64,000 nt of DNA from Nitrosomonas marina (lineage in GTDB: Bacteria; Pseudomonadota; Gammaproteobacteria; Burkholderiales; Nitrosomonadaceae): NCBI RefSeq assembly GCF_900111605.1, contig NZ_FOIA01000012.1, positions 1-64,000 of the forward strand. Reading direction: 5' to 3'. The notes under the pieces are model-generated. The model was given only the letters and a program-made list of their open reading frames with translations. It searched no databases and was not told the origin of the DNA. Shown here piece after piece: positions 1-7,620 of the stretch. The position numbers and the translations under genes are program-made. Every line of letters begins with the position of its first letter. Position 1 is the first letter of the stretch.

Positions 1-23
1 ATCTCAAAAATTTCTTCTAGAGG

Positions 24-68
24 CCGCGCGCTAAATACCTTTCAAAAACAAAGCTATTTAGCGCGCGG
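24..68. repeat. Strong hairpin at left window edge
   Basis: A perfect 14-bp inverted repeat (ccgcgcgctaaata at 24-37, its complement at 55-68) encloses a 17-nt loop. No T-run follows directly on either strand, so I do not call it an intrinsic terminator. It could still end a gene lying left of the window. Function unknown. Confidence 0.6.
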
Positions 69-297
69 CAACGATTTTTGTGCCACAATGTCAAGTTTTT
101 TTGATGTTAATTTTCCTTTTGATGATATCTTTTTCCTTTTGGAGTGCTGAAACTCTAAACTCTAGTTATAAAAATCCCGTTATTTTTTAGGTTCGTGCAA
201 AATTCGGGCTAATTACTTGGCAAGGGTCTGGAATTTTATATACCATGCAATAATTGTCTGGCTGAAACACAACAGTAATTAACAAATTTATGCAACT

Positions 298-567
298 ATG
301 GTTAGAGTAAAACATTTAATACTCGATGTACTTAAACCGCATCAGCCAAATGGACTGGCATTTGCCAGTGCTTTAGCAGAAAAATGCCCTGACTGCCATA
401 TCAAATATACGGTTGTGGAAGTGGATGAAAAAACAGAATCAGTCATACTTTCCATTGCCGGTGATAATATTCGATTTGAAATTATCGAAGAAGCTATTAG
501 CACCATGGGCGCATCCATTCACAGCATTGATGAGGTTGAAGTCGTTGGAACAGATCCAGCGGCCTGA
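298..567 (+). CDS. DUF211 family small protein
   Basis: An 89-aa soluble protein that I recognise as DUF211, a small ferredoxin-like alpha/beta family found mainly in archaea. The signature is the opening LILDVLKPHQP, a central VVEVDEKTESV strand and the closing SIHSIDEVEVV. No catalytic residues are evident and no biochemical role can be assigned; the family is thought to be oligomeric and regulatory or binding. The next gene (VIT1/CCC1-like membrane protein) starts 15 bp downstream, so the two are probably cotranscribed and may work together. The upstream 230 bp is AT-rich with no promoter I would defend. Confidence 0.8.
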   Translation: MVRVKHLILDVLKPHQPNGLAFASALAEKCPDCHIKYTVVEVDEKTESVILSIAGDNIRFEIIEEAISTMGASIHSIDEVEVVGTDPAA

Positions 568-582
568 AAATCCTTTTCCTCC

Positions 583-1167
583 ATGCGACTGATCAATCAG
601 TTTTCATTTCTGGCGAATATCACACGATCACATCTCATCGCAAGACGTTATTTTGTCGTCAATGGTTTTGACGGCGCGCTCGCCATGTTAGGTCTTTTAA
701 TGGGGTTTCATGTCAGCAATCAAACCGATTTGATTACGGTCATCAATGTTTGTCTGGGTGCGGCGGTTGCGCTGGGCATGAGTGGCATAACCAGCGCTTA
801 TATCAGCGAGGCTGCCGAAAAGCAGCAGGAACTGAAAAATCTGGAAGAAGCCATGCTGTCGAATCTGAGTCAATCGGCGCATGGCCGGGCAGCAAGAATC
901 ATGCCCATGGTCGTTGCTGCCACCAACGGCCTAACACCATTTATCATAGCAATCATTATCATGCTGCCACTGATGATTGCTCGCTGGATACCCGGACTTA
1001 TCGAAAATCCTCTGGAAATTGCCACCCTGCTTGCTTTCATATTAATTTTTCTGCTTGGTGTTTTTCTCGGACGGATTAGCGGCCATCTCTGGCTCTGGTC
1101 GGGAATTAAAACATTATTTGTTGCATTGATAACCACACTGATCATTTATTTGTTAAGGCCACTTTAA
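583..1167 (+). CDS. VIT1/CCC1-like integral membrane protein
   Basis: A 194-aa protein related to the VIT1/CCC1 group of iron and manganese carriers, closest in style to the archaeal TIGR00267-type proteins. After a short N-terminus comes RYFVVNGFDGALAMLG (TM1), a second hydrophobic segment with GMSGITSAYISEAAEKQQEL, then three more predicted membrane segments (about residues 108-130, 142-162 and 170-192). The acidic/Glu-rich segment after TM2 is where VIT proteins bind metal. It sits 15 bp after the DUF211 gene, so I infer a functional unit. Substrate is inferred only from family; the long metal-binding insert of plant VIT1 is absent. Confidence 0.7.
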   Translation: MRLINQFSFLANITRSHLIARRYFVVNGFDGALAMLGLLMGFHVSNQTDLITVINVCLGAAVALGMSGITSAYISEAAEKQQELKNLEEAMLSNLSQSAHGRAARIMPMVVAATNGLTPFIIAIIIMLPLMIARWIPGLIENPLEIATLLAFILIFLLGVFLGRISGHLWLWSGIKTLFVALITTLIIYLLRPL

Positions 1168-1469
1168 ATTAAAACCGGCAACTGCAACAATACAGTCGAA
1201 AGAAGCAGCAGAGCCGGACCCGGCCAGTGTCATCGTTTCCCACCATCACATCACTGATGTCAGTTTTTTCATTTACCTACATATATAAACAAATATCCGT
1301 TCGACCGAAACGCATCTGATCCTGAAAAGATCGTGTCCATATTTTTTTGTAATTGATCTTATTCACAGTCTACCCTTGTTCATTTGGTGTCAATAACGAC
1401 GTCTTAACCAATAAGCATGTGTTCTCGACATAATTTTGCTTACGGTTGGTTTTATCTTTAAAAATTAAT

Positions 1470-1488
1470 GTTAATGATAATTGTTTTT
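1470..1488 (+). promoter_or_regulatory. Fur-box-like operator
   Basis: The 19 bp starting gttaatgataat match the classical Fur consensus GATAATGATAATCATTATC at 14 of 19 positions, including an unbroken run TAATGATAAT. It ends two bases before a good -35 hexamer, a position where bound Fur would block RNA polymerase. This is a pattern match by eye only. Confidence 0.45.
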
Positions 1489-1490
1489 GT

Positions 1491-1519
1491 TTGCGTGCAG
1501 AGAATTTGCCCTGTATAAT
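1491..1519 (+). promoter_or_regulatory. Sigma-70-type promoter of candidate sRNA
   Basis: The -35 TTGCGT (1491-1496) and a perfect -10 TATAAT (1514-1519) are separated by the optimal 17 bp. Transcription should start near 1525-1528. No convincing coding region follows, but a clean intrinsic terminator lies about 110 bp downstream. Confidence 0.55.
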
Positions 1520-1525
1520 GCTTTA

Positions 1526-1677
1526 TCATTCTTTGCAGCCTTATCTGACGAAGCGCTGCCCACCAGCCAGCGTATAACCAGTACAGCCCAACCGAATGAT
1601 TGGATTTATTCAAGTTATACAGGGAAGCTACCCGGCATATCACATCTCTGGATCGATTGCGATATGCCGGTTTTTTT
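1526..1677 (+). ncRNA. Candidate iron-responsive small RNA
   Basis: About 150 nt bounded by a consensus promoter (1491-1519) and a strong intrinsic terminator (1632-1677), with a Fur-like operator just upstream. The only open frame across it (81 aa, opening upstream of the transcription start) runs past the terminator, has no ribosome-binding site and resembles no family, so the transcript is more likely non-coding. Architecture parallels Fur-repressed RyhB, PrrF and NrrF sRNAs, but I see no sequence similarity to them. It is over 150 bp from any annotated gene. Function is inference. Confidence 0.45.
1632..1677 (+). terminator. Rho-independent terminator of candidate sRNA
   Basis: A 10-bp perfect stem (ccggcatatc 1632-1641, gatatgccgg 1661-1670) with a 19-nt loop is followed immediately by seven T (1671-1677). 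It is 455 bp after the VIT-like gene and 440 bp before dapC, so it most likely ends the short transcript between them. Confidence 0.75.
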
Positions 1678-2120
1678 ATGCTTTATTCACTTCGCAACAT
1701 TTATTCCATTCCAGCAAGCAAACTGAATGAAACTTGTGCAGAACTGCTTACTTCAGGAAAAACCGATATAACATGATAGAAATAAACATGTTTTCACAAA
1801 GAGAACAGGGCAGGAAAAATTTTTACTCGTTTCGCTGCTAACCCCCGCCTGGAAGAACGGATTGATAAACTGCGCTACCGAAGGCTTTTGCAAAGCCTTG
1901 CATCCGGTTTAACCGCCGAAGCAGATCCTGGAATAAAAAACTGTACATCGAACTGGTTATTTCAAATATCGAAATGACTAACTGATTGCATGTTTGGATT
2001 GGCCATTCATGCACATACGCCTTATAATCAGGCAACAACAGACAAAGTTACCGGTGAAGCCTACAACTCGGAATTGACCTTCCACACAAAACAGAATAAT
2101 AGCGATAAATCCGCAATAAC
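1678..2120. other. Gene-free stretch before dapC
   Basis: No gene of standard form. A frame at about 1817-1978 would read LEERIDKLRYRRLLQSLASG and stop at TGA. A short ATG-led frame at 1788 joins it only through a frameshift, so a degraded short gene is possible, but I cannot identify it. The 300 bp left of the sRNA promoter (1168-1469) also shows nothing I can support. Confidence 0.3.
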
Positions 2121-3326
2121 ATGAATTCAAATCTTGATCTTCTGCAGCCCTATCCGTTCCAGAAACTACGTAAACTGTTTGAAAACCTCGCACATAAAGC
2201 CGACTTAAGTCCAATCAATCTGCATATAGGCGAACCCAAACATGCAACACCGGATTTCATACGTCAGGCCATGGTCGAACATTTACACAGACTGTCAAAT
2301 TATCCCACGACACAGGGCATGCCAGAATTGCGTCACAGCATCGCAGACTGGATCGTGCGCCGTTTTAATGTGCCCGCAATCAATCCAGACAGCGAGATTA
2401 TTCCCGTAAACGGCAGCCGTGAAGCTTTGTTTTCTTTTGCTCAGGCTGTTATCGATACAGCTGCAACACCTGCACCCTATGTTGTGTGCCCAAATCCTTT
2501 TTACCAGATATACGAAGGTGCTGCACTTCTTGGCGGCGCCTCGCCACAGTATATCAATACTACCGCAGACAATGCTTTCAGGCTGGATTTTTCACAGCTT
2601 CCCGATACTGTCTGGTCACGCACACAACTGATTTATGTCTGCAATCCGAACAACCCGACGGGCAGCGTCATGTCTCTGGATGAATGGCGCCAGCTGTTCG
2701 AGTTATCAGATCGCTACGGCTGCATCATTGCTGCCGATGAGTGTTATTCTGAAATATATTTCAACGAAAACAGACCACCACTGGGCGCGCTCACTGCTGC
2801 GCATCAATTGGGACGCACAGGATTTCCACGATTGGTGGTATTCAACAGTCTGTCCAAACGATCGAATGTACCGGGGCTACGTTCCGGTTTTGTTGCGGGC
2901 GACGCGCAAATTCTGGAAAAATATTTACTGTATCGTACTTATCATGGCTGCGCCATGAATCCTGCAACACAGGCAGCCAGTATCGCCGCCTGGTGTGATG
3001 AAACTCACGTTGCAGAAAACCGGCACTTATACACCCGGAAATTTTCCGAAGCAACGACTAGGTTGTCCGGTGCAGCGGCTGCGCAAATGCCTGATGCGGG
3101 CTTTTATCTGTGGTACAAGACGCCGATCAGCGATACTGATTTCACCAGGCAGCTGCGCCGCGACTATAATGTCACCGTGCTGCCGGGCAGTTATCTGGGC
3201 CGTGAAGTACACGGTGTCAATCCGGGAAAAAATCACGTGCGTATCGCGCTTGTAGCGCCACTGGTTGAATGTATCGAAGCAATTGATCGAATTAAAAATC
3301 TGCTGAACGATTTGAGCCGCGCTTAA
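2121..3326 (+). CDS. dapC: Succinyldiaminopimelate transaminase DapC
   Basis: A 401-aa PLP-dependent class I/II aminotransferase converting N-succinyl-2-amino-6-ketopimelate to N-succinyl-LL-2,6-diaminopimelate with glutamate, in lysine and peptidoglycan synthesis. Visible motifs: the N-terminal LHIGEPKHATPDF typical of DapC, NPFYQIYEGAA, CNPNNPTG (cofactor and substrate loop), ADECYSEIYF, and the PLP lysine in NSLSKRSNVPGLRSGF near residue 246. Length is normal for the family. dapD follows after 46 bp, so the two steps of the succinylase branch are encoded together. No obvious Shine-Dalgarno sequence precedes the ATG; that start gives the normal family N-terminus. Confidence 0.93.
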   Translation: MNSNLDLLQPYPFQKLRKLFENLAHKADLSPINLHIGEPKHATPDFIRQAMVEHLHRLSNYPTTQGMPELRHSIADWIVRRFNVPAINPDSEIIPVNGSREALFSFAQAVIDTAATPAPYVVCPNPFYQIYEGAALLGGASPQYINTTADNAFRLDFSQLPDTVWSRTQLIYVCNPNNPTGSVMSLDEWRQLFELSDRYGCIIAADECYSEIYFNENRPPLGALTAAHQLGRTGFPRLVVFNSLSKRSNVPGLRSGFVAGDAQILEKYLLYRTYHGCAMNPATQAASIAAWCDETHVAENRHLYTRKFSEATTRLSGAAAAQMPDAGFYLWYKTPISDTDFTRQLRRDYNVTVLPGSYLGREVHGVNPGKNHVRIALVAPLVECIEAIDRIKNLLNDLSRA

Positions 3327-3372
3327 ATACAGCAATCAAAAAAATTCTTACTAACAAAACCTAGGAAAAACT

Positions 3373-4194
3373 ATGAAAGAACTGCAAACCACGATTGAAG
3401 AAGCATTTGACCGTCGCGCCGAAATCACACCGCGTAATGTCGGTGCCAACCTGAAAGAATCAATCGCGCAGGTATTGAATATGCTTGATAGCGGCAAACT
3501 GCGCGTTGCTGAAAAAAGCAATGGCGAATGGATCACCCATCAATGGATCAAGAAAGCCGTACTGCTGTCATTCCGCATTGAAGACAACAGCTTTATTAAA
3601 GGCGGTTTTTCCAATTATTACGACAAAGTACCGTCAAAATTTGCTGATTATAGTTCGCGTGATTTTCGCGACGGCGGTTTCCGTGTTGTTCCGCCGGCGG
3701 CGGTTCGTAAAGGTGCCTTTATCGCCGGCAATGTGGTTCTAATGCCATCATACGTAAATATCGGTGCTTATGTCGATGAGGGCACGATGGTAGACACCTG
3801 GGCCACTGTCGGCTCATGCGCACAAATCGGCAAAAATGTCCATTTATCCGGCGGCGTTGGCATAGGCGGTGTGCTGGAACCCGTCCAGGCCAATCCGACA
3901 ATTATTGAAGATAACTGCTTTATCGGCGCACGCTCTGAAATTGTTGAAGGTGTTATCGTCGGCGAAAACTCGGTCATTTCAATGGGCGTTTATATCGGCC
4001 AGAGCACTAAAATCTATCATCGCGAAACAGGTGAGGTCACCTACGGACACATCCCACCCGGCTCGGTCGTCGTTTCTGGCAGCCTACCTTCAGCGAATAA
4101 GGAATACAGCCTTTATTGTGCAGTAATCGTTAAACAGGTCGATGCCAAAACACGCTCTAAAACTGGAATTAATGAATTGCTGCGCGGCATCTAA
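3373..4194 (+). CDS. dapD: Tetrahydrodipicolinate N-succinyltransferase DapD
   Basis: A 273-aa trimeric left-handed beta-helix acyltransferase that succinylates tetrahydrodipicolinate with succinyl-CoA in the lysine/DAP pathway. The N-terminal helical domain (about 1-100) is followed by hexapeptide repeats from about 105 ([50 protein letters not shown]). The length equals the E. coli enzyme. ATG is preceded by aaacctaggaaaaact, giving an AGGA ribosome-binding site. Directly after dapC, ending at an intrinsic terminator about 70 bp downstream. Confidence 0.95.
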   Translation: MKELQTTIEEAFDRRAEITPRNVGANLKESIAQVLNMLDSGKLRVAEKSNGEWITHQWIKKAVLLSFRIEDNSFIKGGFSNYYDKVPSKFADYSSRDFRDGGFRVVPPAAVRKGAFIAGNVVLMPSYVNIGAYVDEGTMVDTWATVGSCAQIGKNVHLSGGVGIGGVLEPVQANPTIIEDNCFIGARSEIVEGVIVGENSVISMGVYIGQSTKIYHRETGEVTYGHIPPGSVVVSGSLPSANKEYSLYCAVIVKQVDAKTRSKTGINELLRGI

Positions 4195-4266
4195 CACTTC
4201 GCGGTATGTCTATAGTCAGCAATGTCGCTGAAGTGTCAATCGATTCGTTCATTTCCTGATGAAGCA

Positions 4267-4294
4267 CCCCTGCCAAACACCGGACAGGGGTTTT
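4267..4294 (+). terminator. Intrinsic terminator after dapCD
   Basis: Stem cccctg (4267-4272) pairs with cagggg (4285-4290), loop 12 nt, followed by TTTT (4291-4294). It is 70 bp beyond the dapD stop and between convergent genes. Confidence 0.65.
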
Positions 4295-4331
4295 ATGCTT
4301 ATCAGCCACCTTTATAATCAACAATTCCCGG

Positions 4332-4667
4332 TTATCTGACGTTCAACTGGTTATCGACATCTTTGACGCCGTCAACCATCCAGGACAGCATATTGATTTT
4401 GGTAATTTGATGGTTATTTGTCACTGTTCCGGTCAGCAGTACGTTACCATCATCGACTTTGAGCTCGACCTCGCTGCCTTCCAGGTCGGGGTCCGTATTG
4501 AGTGCATAGGAAATCCTAGCGTAAATGGTTGAATCATCATAGGCAATGCCAGACGGCTTTTCGATCCATGATTCATGCGTTCTTTCTGCATAATTTTCGC
4601 ATCCACTCAGGCCGAATACCAATATGAACGCAACGATGGAAATTGTTAATGTATCACGACAAAACAT
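4332..4667 (-). CDS. BON-domain lipoprotein
   Basis: A 111-aa exported protein. The N-terminus has a hydrophobic signal (TLTISIVAFILVFGL) ending in a lipobox LSGC, so it should be a lipoprotein; the remainder (about 45-111) is a single BON domain with the typical ending LTGTVTNNHQ...VKDVDNQLNVR. BON domains bind lipid or envelope components, as in OsmY and DolP. I chose the ATG at 4667 because AGGAAGT lies 8 nt upstream; an upstream in-frame TTG would place that site inside the gene. Single-gene unit convergent with dapD. Envelope-stress role is inference. Confidence 0.8.
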   Translation of the reverse strand: MFCRDTLTISIVAFILVFGLSGCENYAERTHESWIEKPSGIAYDDSTIYARISYALNTDPDLEGSEVELKVDDGNVLLTGTVTNNHQITKINMLSWMVDGVKDVDNQLNVR

Positions 4668-4892
4668 AAGTTCACTTCCTATCAAGTTCTCAACAAAATG
4701 TTATTGCTCAACGGGTCTTATAATTCATTCTGAAGTGCAATTCAACTGTTCTCATGTTTTTCAGTACGGCATGAAATTCTGCGCCCGATTATCCGCAAGA
4801 TCACCTATCAATCATAACCCTGCTGTATTATCGCCGACTAGACCATTCAATATCAGTCATTCGGTACAAAACCGGAAAGCAGCCCATTATCC

Positions 4893-4922
4893 AAAAAACC
4901 CGCAGCATTGCTGCAGCGGGTT
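4893..4922 (-). terminator. Intrinsic terminator after small lipoprotein gene
   Basis: Read on the minus strand, AACCCGC (4922-4916) pairs with GCGGGTT (4903-4897) and runs into TTTT (4896-4893). It lies about 90 bp past the stop of the 53-aa lipoprotein gene at 5012. The rest of 4668-5011 shows nothing else. Confidence 0.65.
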
Positions 4923-5011
4923 AAATAGGATTGACAAATTTTACAGATGACGCAGTAAACATTACAAATAACATTCGTATGTTGTTATTCCAATCATCTT
5001 AACATTCAGCA

Positions 5012-5173
5012 TTACTCATCATCTGATTCTCTCGGGCTGGTATCAAAATCAGCAGCATCATAAGCAGATGGTGTCGGCTTATCCATCAGATGACCGTCAG
5101 GTGTTCTTCTCGGCTCACCGCATGCACCTAAAGCAAAAACTGCAATTACGAGTGCCAAAAAAGAATACTTCAT
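5012..5173 (-). CDS. Small acidic lipoprotein (53 aa)
   Basis: A short gene easily missed by length cut-offs. It begins MKYSFLALVIAVFALGACGE: a basic start, a hydrophobic core and the lipobox LGAC with the lipidated Cys at residue 18. The remaining 35 residues are hydrophilic and acidic, ending PRESDDE. A strong AGGAGA ribosome-binding site lies 7 nt upstream of the ATG, and an intrinsic terminator follows, so gene structure is complete. It lacks the GxKGPLY motif of the LptM/YifL lipoproteins. Function unknown. Confidence 0.75.
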   Translation of the reverse strand: MKYSFLALVIAVFALGACGEPRRTPDGHLMDKPTPSAYDAADFDTSPRESDDE

Positions 5174-5324
5174 ACTTAATCTCCTTTTAAAATTATTTAA
5201 AAACCAAATAAGGTAAACGCTTTCTCACTGCGCTTTCTCACTGCTTTTTGAAAATCTCACGAAATTGCGTCTTGCATCTTGACAATAATCAAAAAACAGC
5301 AATGTTTGCAACCTTCTCGCTTTG

Positions 5325-6362
5325 TCACTGCTTTGTTTCACTGACGATATGCGCAGCTTGTAAAAACCTGCAAACCTGAAGATGCACGTCATCTGCCAGG
5401 CAATCAAAAGCAATGATTTCATGTCCACGCATTATACTGCGTAACCAGGTCAGTTGTCGCTTGGCAAGTTGCCTCGTGGCAGCGATACCCTTGTCACGCA
5501 ACGTCTCATGGTTGATTTTTTTCTCGAGAAACAGCCATGCCTGCCGGTAGCCAACACAACGCATCGATGGTAGATCCGGATTTAGCTCGAATTGCTGACG
5601 CAACAACGACAGTTCATCAATCAGCCCCCTTTGCAGCATACCTTCAAAGCGTTCCGCAATCCGTTGATGCAACTGACTGCGATCAGCAGGTAATAGTGCA
5701 ATCTTGATCAACCGAAAAGGCAGTTCAGCATTTCGAGGCGCCTTGAGAATCTCTGACATAGGACGGCCCGTAATCATGCAGACCTCCAGCGCACGTTGTA
5801 TACGCTGGCTGTCCGCAGGTTGAATCCGTGCAGCACTTTCGGCATCAATCGTGGCGAGCTTTTTGTGTAATGCTGGCCAACCGGAGATCTTTGCCTCGTT
5901 CTCAATTGCTGCACGCAGTTGGCTGTCGGCTTCCGGCAGCGTCGAAAGTCCATCCAGCAGTGCCTGAAAATACAACATGGTTCCGCCAGCCAATAGCGGA
6001 ATCTTGCCACGCCGGACAATATCCTGCATCACGTCCAGTACATCCTGCCTGAACTGTGCAGCGGAATACTGTTCAACCGGATCTATCAGGTCAATTAAAT
6101 GATGCGGTGTTTGAATCAGTATCTTCCGGTCTGGCTTGGCTGTACCGATGTTCATATACCGGTAAACCTGCGCCGAATCAACGCTGACAATCTCAACCGG
6201 AAATCGTTGTGCGATCTCCAGTGCGACCCGGCTTTTCCCACTCGCTGTCGGCCCCATCAATACAACAGCAATAGGCATTTGATTATGCGTACCCTGTTTG
6301 CGCAAAACGGCAGAATCGGCAGGCAATTTTTTGACTTTTTCTTCAGGCATACAAGGTGTCAT
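5325..6362 (-). CDS. miaA: tRNA dimethylallyltransferase MiaA
   Basis: Transfers a dimethylallyl group to N6 of A37 in tRNAs reading UNN codons. Motifs: P-loop GPTASGKS (about 37-44), VDSAQVYRYMNIGTAKP, HHLIDLIDP and LLAGGTMLYFQALLDGLS, all characteristic. The 345-aa call includes an N-terminal extension; the ATG of MPIAVVLMGP (residue 29, near 6278) is an alternative start, and neither ATG has a strong ribosome-binding site. It stands alone, divergent from yacG, rather than next to mutL and hfq as in many proteobacteria. Confidence 0.93.
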   Translation of the reverse strand: MTPCMPEEKVKKLPADSAVLRKQGTHNQMPIAVVLMGPTASGKSRVALEIAQRFPVEIVSVDSAQVYRYMNIGTAKPDRKILIQTPHHLIDLIDPVEQYSAAQFRQDVLDVMQDIVRRGKIPLLAGGTMLYFQALLDGLSTLPEADSQLRAAIENEAKISGWPALHKKLATIDAESAARIQPADSQRIQRALEVCMITGRPMSEILKAPRNAELPFRLIKIALLPADRSQLHQRIAERFEGMLQRGLIDELSLLRQQFELNPDLPSMRCVGYRQAWLFLEKKINHETLRDKGIAATRQLAKRQLTWLRSIMRGHEIIAFDCLADDVHLQVCRFLQAAHIVSETKQ

Positions 6363-6422
6363 CCATCAGTTCGAACAACGCAATTTGAACTATTCTGTGA
6401 ATATAACTTAGAATAAACAACC

Positions 6423-6617
6423 ATGAAACAACGCACCGTCAATTGTCCACAATGTGGTAAAGCCGTGATCTGGAGCCAGGCAAACAGGTTTCGTCCTTTC
6501 TGCTCAGAACGCTGCAAGACAATGGATCTTGCACAATGGGCACAGGAATCCTATCGAATTCCGGAACCCGAACAATCTGTAACCGAGAGTGATGAACCCG
6601 GTCCAAATAAAAATTGA
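6423..6617 (+). CDS. yacG: DNA gyrase inhibitor YacG
   Basis: A 64-aa zinc-finger protein. The four-cysteine site is CPQCGK (residues 8-13) plus [11 protein letters not shown] (about 27-37), the fixed YacG pattern; the C-terminal half is acidic and disordered. In E. coli the protein binds GyrB and inhibits gyrase. It is divergent from miaA and convergent with the MutT/ThiE-like gene. In many betaproteobacteria yacG lies in the argJ/mutT neighbourhood, as here. Confidence 0.9.
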   Translation: MKQRTVNCPQCGKAVIWSQANRFRPFCSERCKTMDLAQWAQESYRIPEPEQSVTESDEPGPNKN

Positions 6618-6653
6618 CCGAATTTCAATCATTTTGGAACTGTAATACAGCGT

Positions 6654-7613
6654 TTACAGACGGCTGGTTCCGCGTATCATGGCCACGCCATGCGCGCCCA
6701 GCTCGCGGGCGATGGCCTGATCATCCGGCTCCATGCCGCCCAGGGCATAAACCGGAAGCGGATAGTCACGGATAAGGTCGGCGAATTTCCGCCACCCCAT
6801 TGGCGTTGCATCGGCGTGACTCGACGTCTGTAAAACCGGCCCCAGCACTACAAAATCAACTCCAATTAGTGAGGCCTGGTACAATTCCTCGCTATTATGA
6901 CAGGAGGCGCCACACCAGTTGTCCCCTGATGTGGGGCGGCTGGACAGAGCCATGAGCTGCGGCGCGGTCAGGTGAATGCCATCCGTTCCACACGTATCAG
7001 GCAAAATCGTATCGCTGTTTCGTAAAACATACGCTCCCGTCCCGTGCGCAAGCGATATAATTTTTTCTGCAAACGCCTGCAGCACATCCTTTTCCATCGT
7101 TTTTTCCCTGATCTGTATCAGGCGAACTCCATGCTGCAGCGCCAATTCAATCTGTTGTAAAGCGGCCGGGACACCAAGCTCCGTTGCCCGTGTAATCGCA
7201 TAAACCGGGGGCAGTATCAACGCACGCAACACTGGTGCATTTGCAGGCAACATCGGTGAAACCGTGACCTGATCTGGCCGTTGCCATGCCAGTTGCTGAT
7301 GTTCCCGGGCCTGCGGCATTCCCTGCCACCGGATAACGCGGAAAAAATGCAAACAAACAGTGGCATGGGAATACGTAAAGTTACGCGTAATCCATGGCTC
7401 TGCATGCAGAATCTGGATACCGAGTTCCTCCTGCAGCTCCCGGTCCAGCGCATGCAGCGGCGACTCTCCCGGTTCTATCTTGCCGCCAGGAAATTCCCAG
7501 TAACCGGCGTAGGGTTTTCCTTCGGGGCGGCATGTCAGCAGGAAACGGCCATCCGGCTGCATAATTACGGCAGCGGCGACATCAACAATCCCGAATGATT
7601 CTCGCGTCATCAT
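6654..7613 (-). CDS. MutT-type Nudix hydrolase fused to ThiE/TenI-like domain
   Basis: A 319-aa two-domain protein. Residues 1-128 are a MutT-type Nudix hydrolase (Nudix box at about 44-66: GKIEPGE, then REL.EELGI), expected to destroy 8-oxo-dGTP. Residues about 132-319 form a thiamine-phosphate-synthase-like TIM barrel (IQIREKTM, DGIHL, VVLGPVLQTSSH, ALGGM). The NDR-type motif of true ThiE is replaced by RNSD, so this half may be TenI-like or inactive. The fusion is common in beta- and gammaproteobacteria. Its start is 7 bp after the DUF815 gene stop, in an argJ–DUF815–mutT operon. Confidence 0.9.
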   Translation of the reverse strand: MMTRESFGIVDVAAAVIMQPDGRFLLTCRPEGKPYAGYWEFPGGKIEPGESPLHALDRELQEELGIQILHAEPWITRNFTYSHATVCLHFFRVIRWQGMPQAREHQQLAWQRPDQVTVSPMLPANAPVLRALILPPVYAITRATELGVPAALQQIELALQHGVRLIQIREKTMEKDVLQAFAEKIISLAHGTGAYVLRNSDTILPDTCGTDGIHLTAPQLMALSSRPTSGDNWCGASCHNSEELYQASLIGVDFVVLGPVLQTSSHADATPMGWRKFADLIRDYPLPVYALGGMEPDDQAIARELGAHGVAMIRGTSRL

Positions 7614-7620
7614 GAATCAG

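Noticed and set aside
1481..1726. 81-aa frame across the sRNA candidate
   Set aside because: No ribosome-binding site; it starts upstream of the -10 box and reads through the terminator hairpin.
5225..5324. Extra gene downstream of miaA
   Set aside because: The short minus frame ending at 5225 is mostly an alternative frame of the miaA end; no independent start signal.
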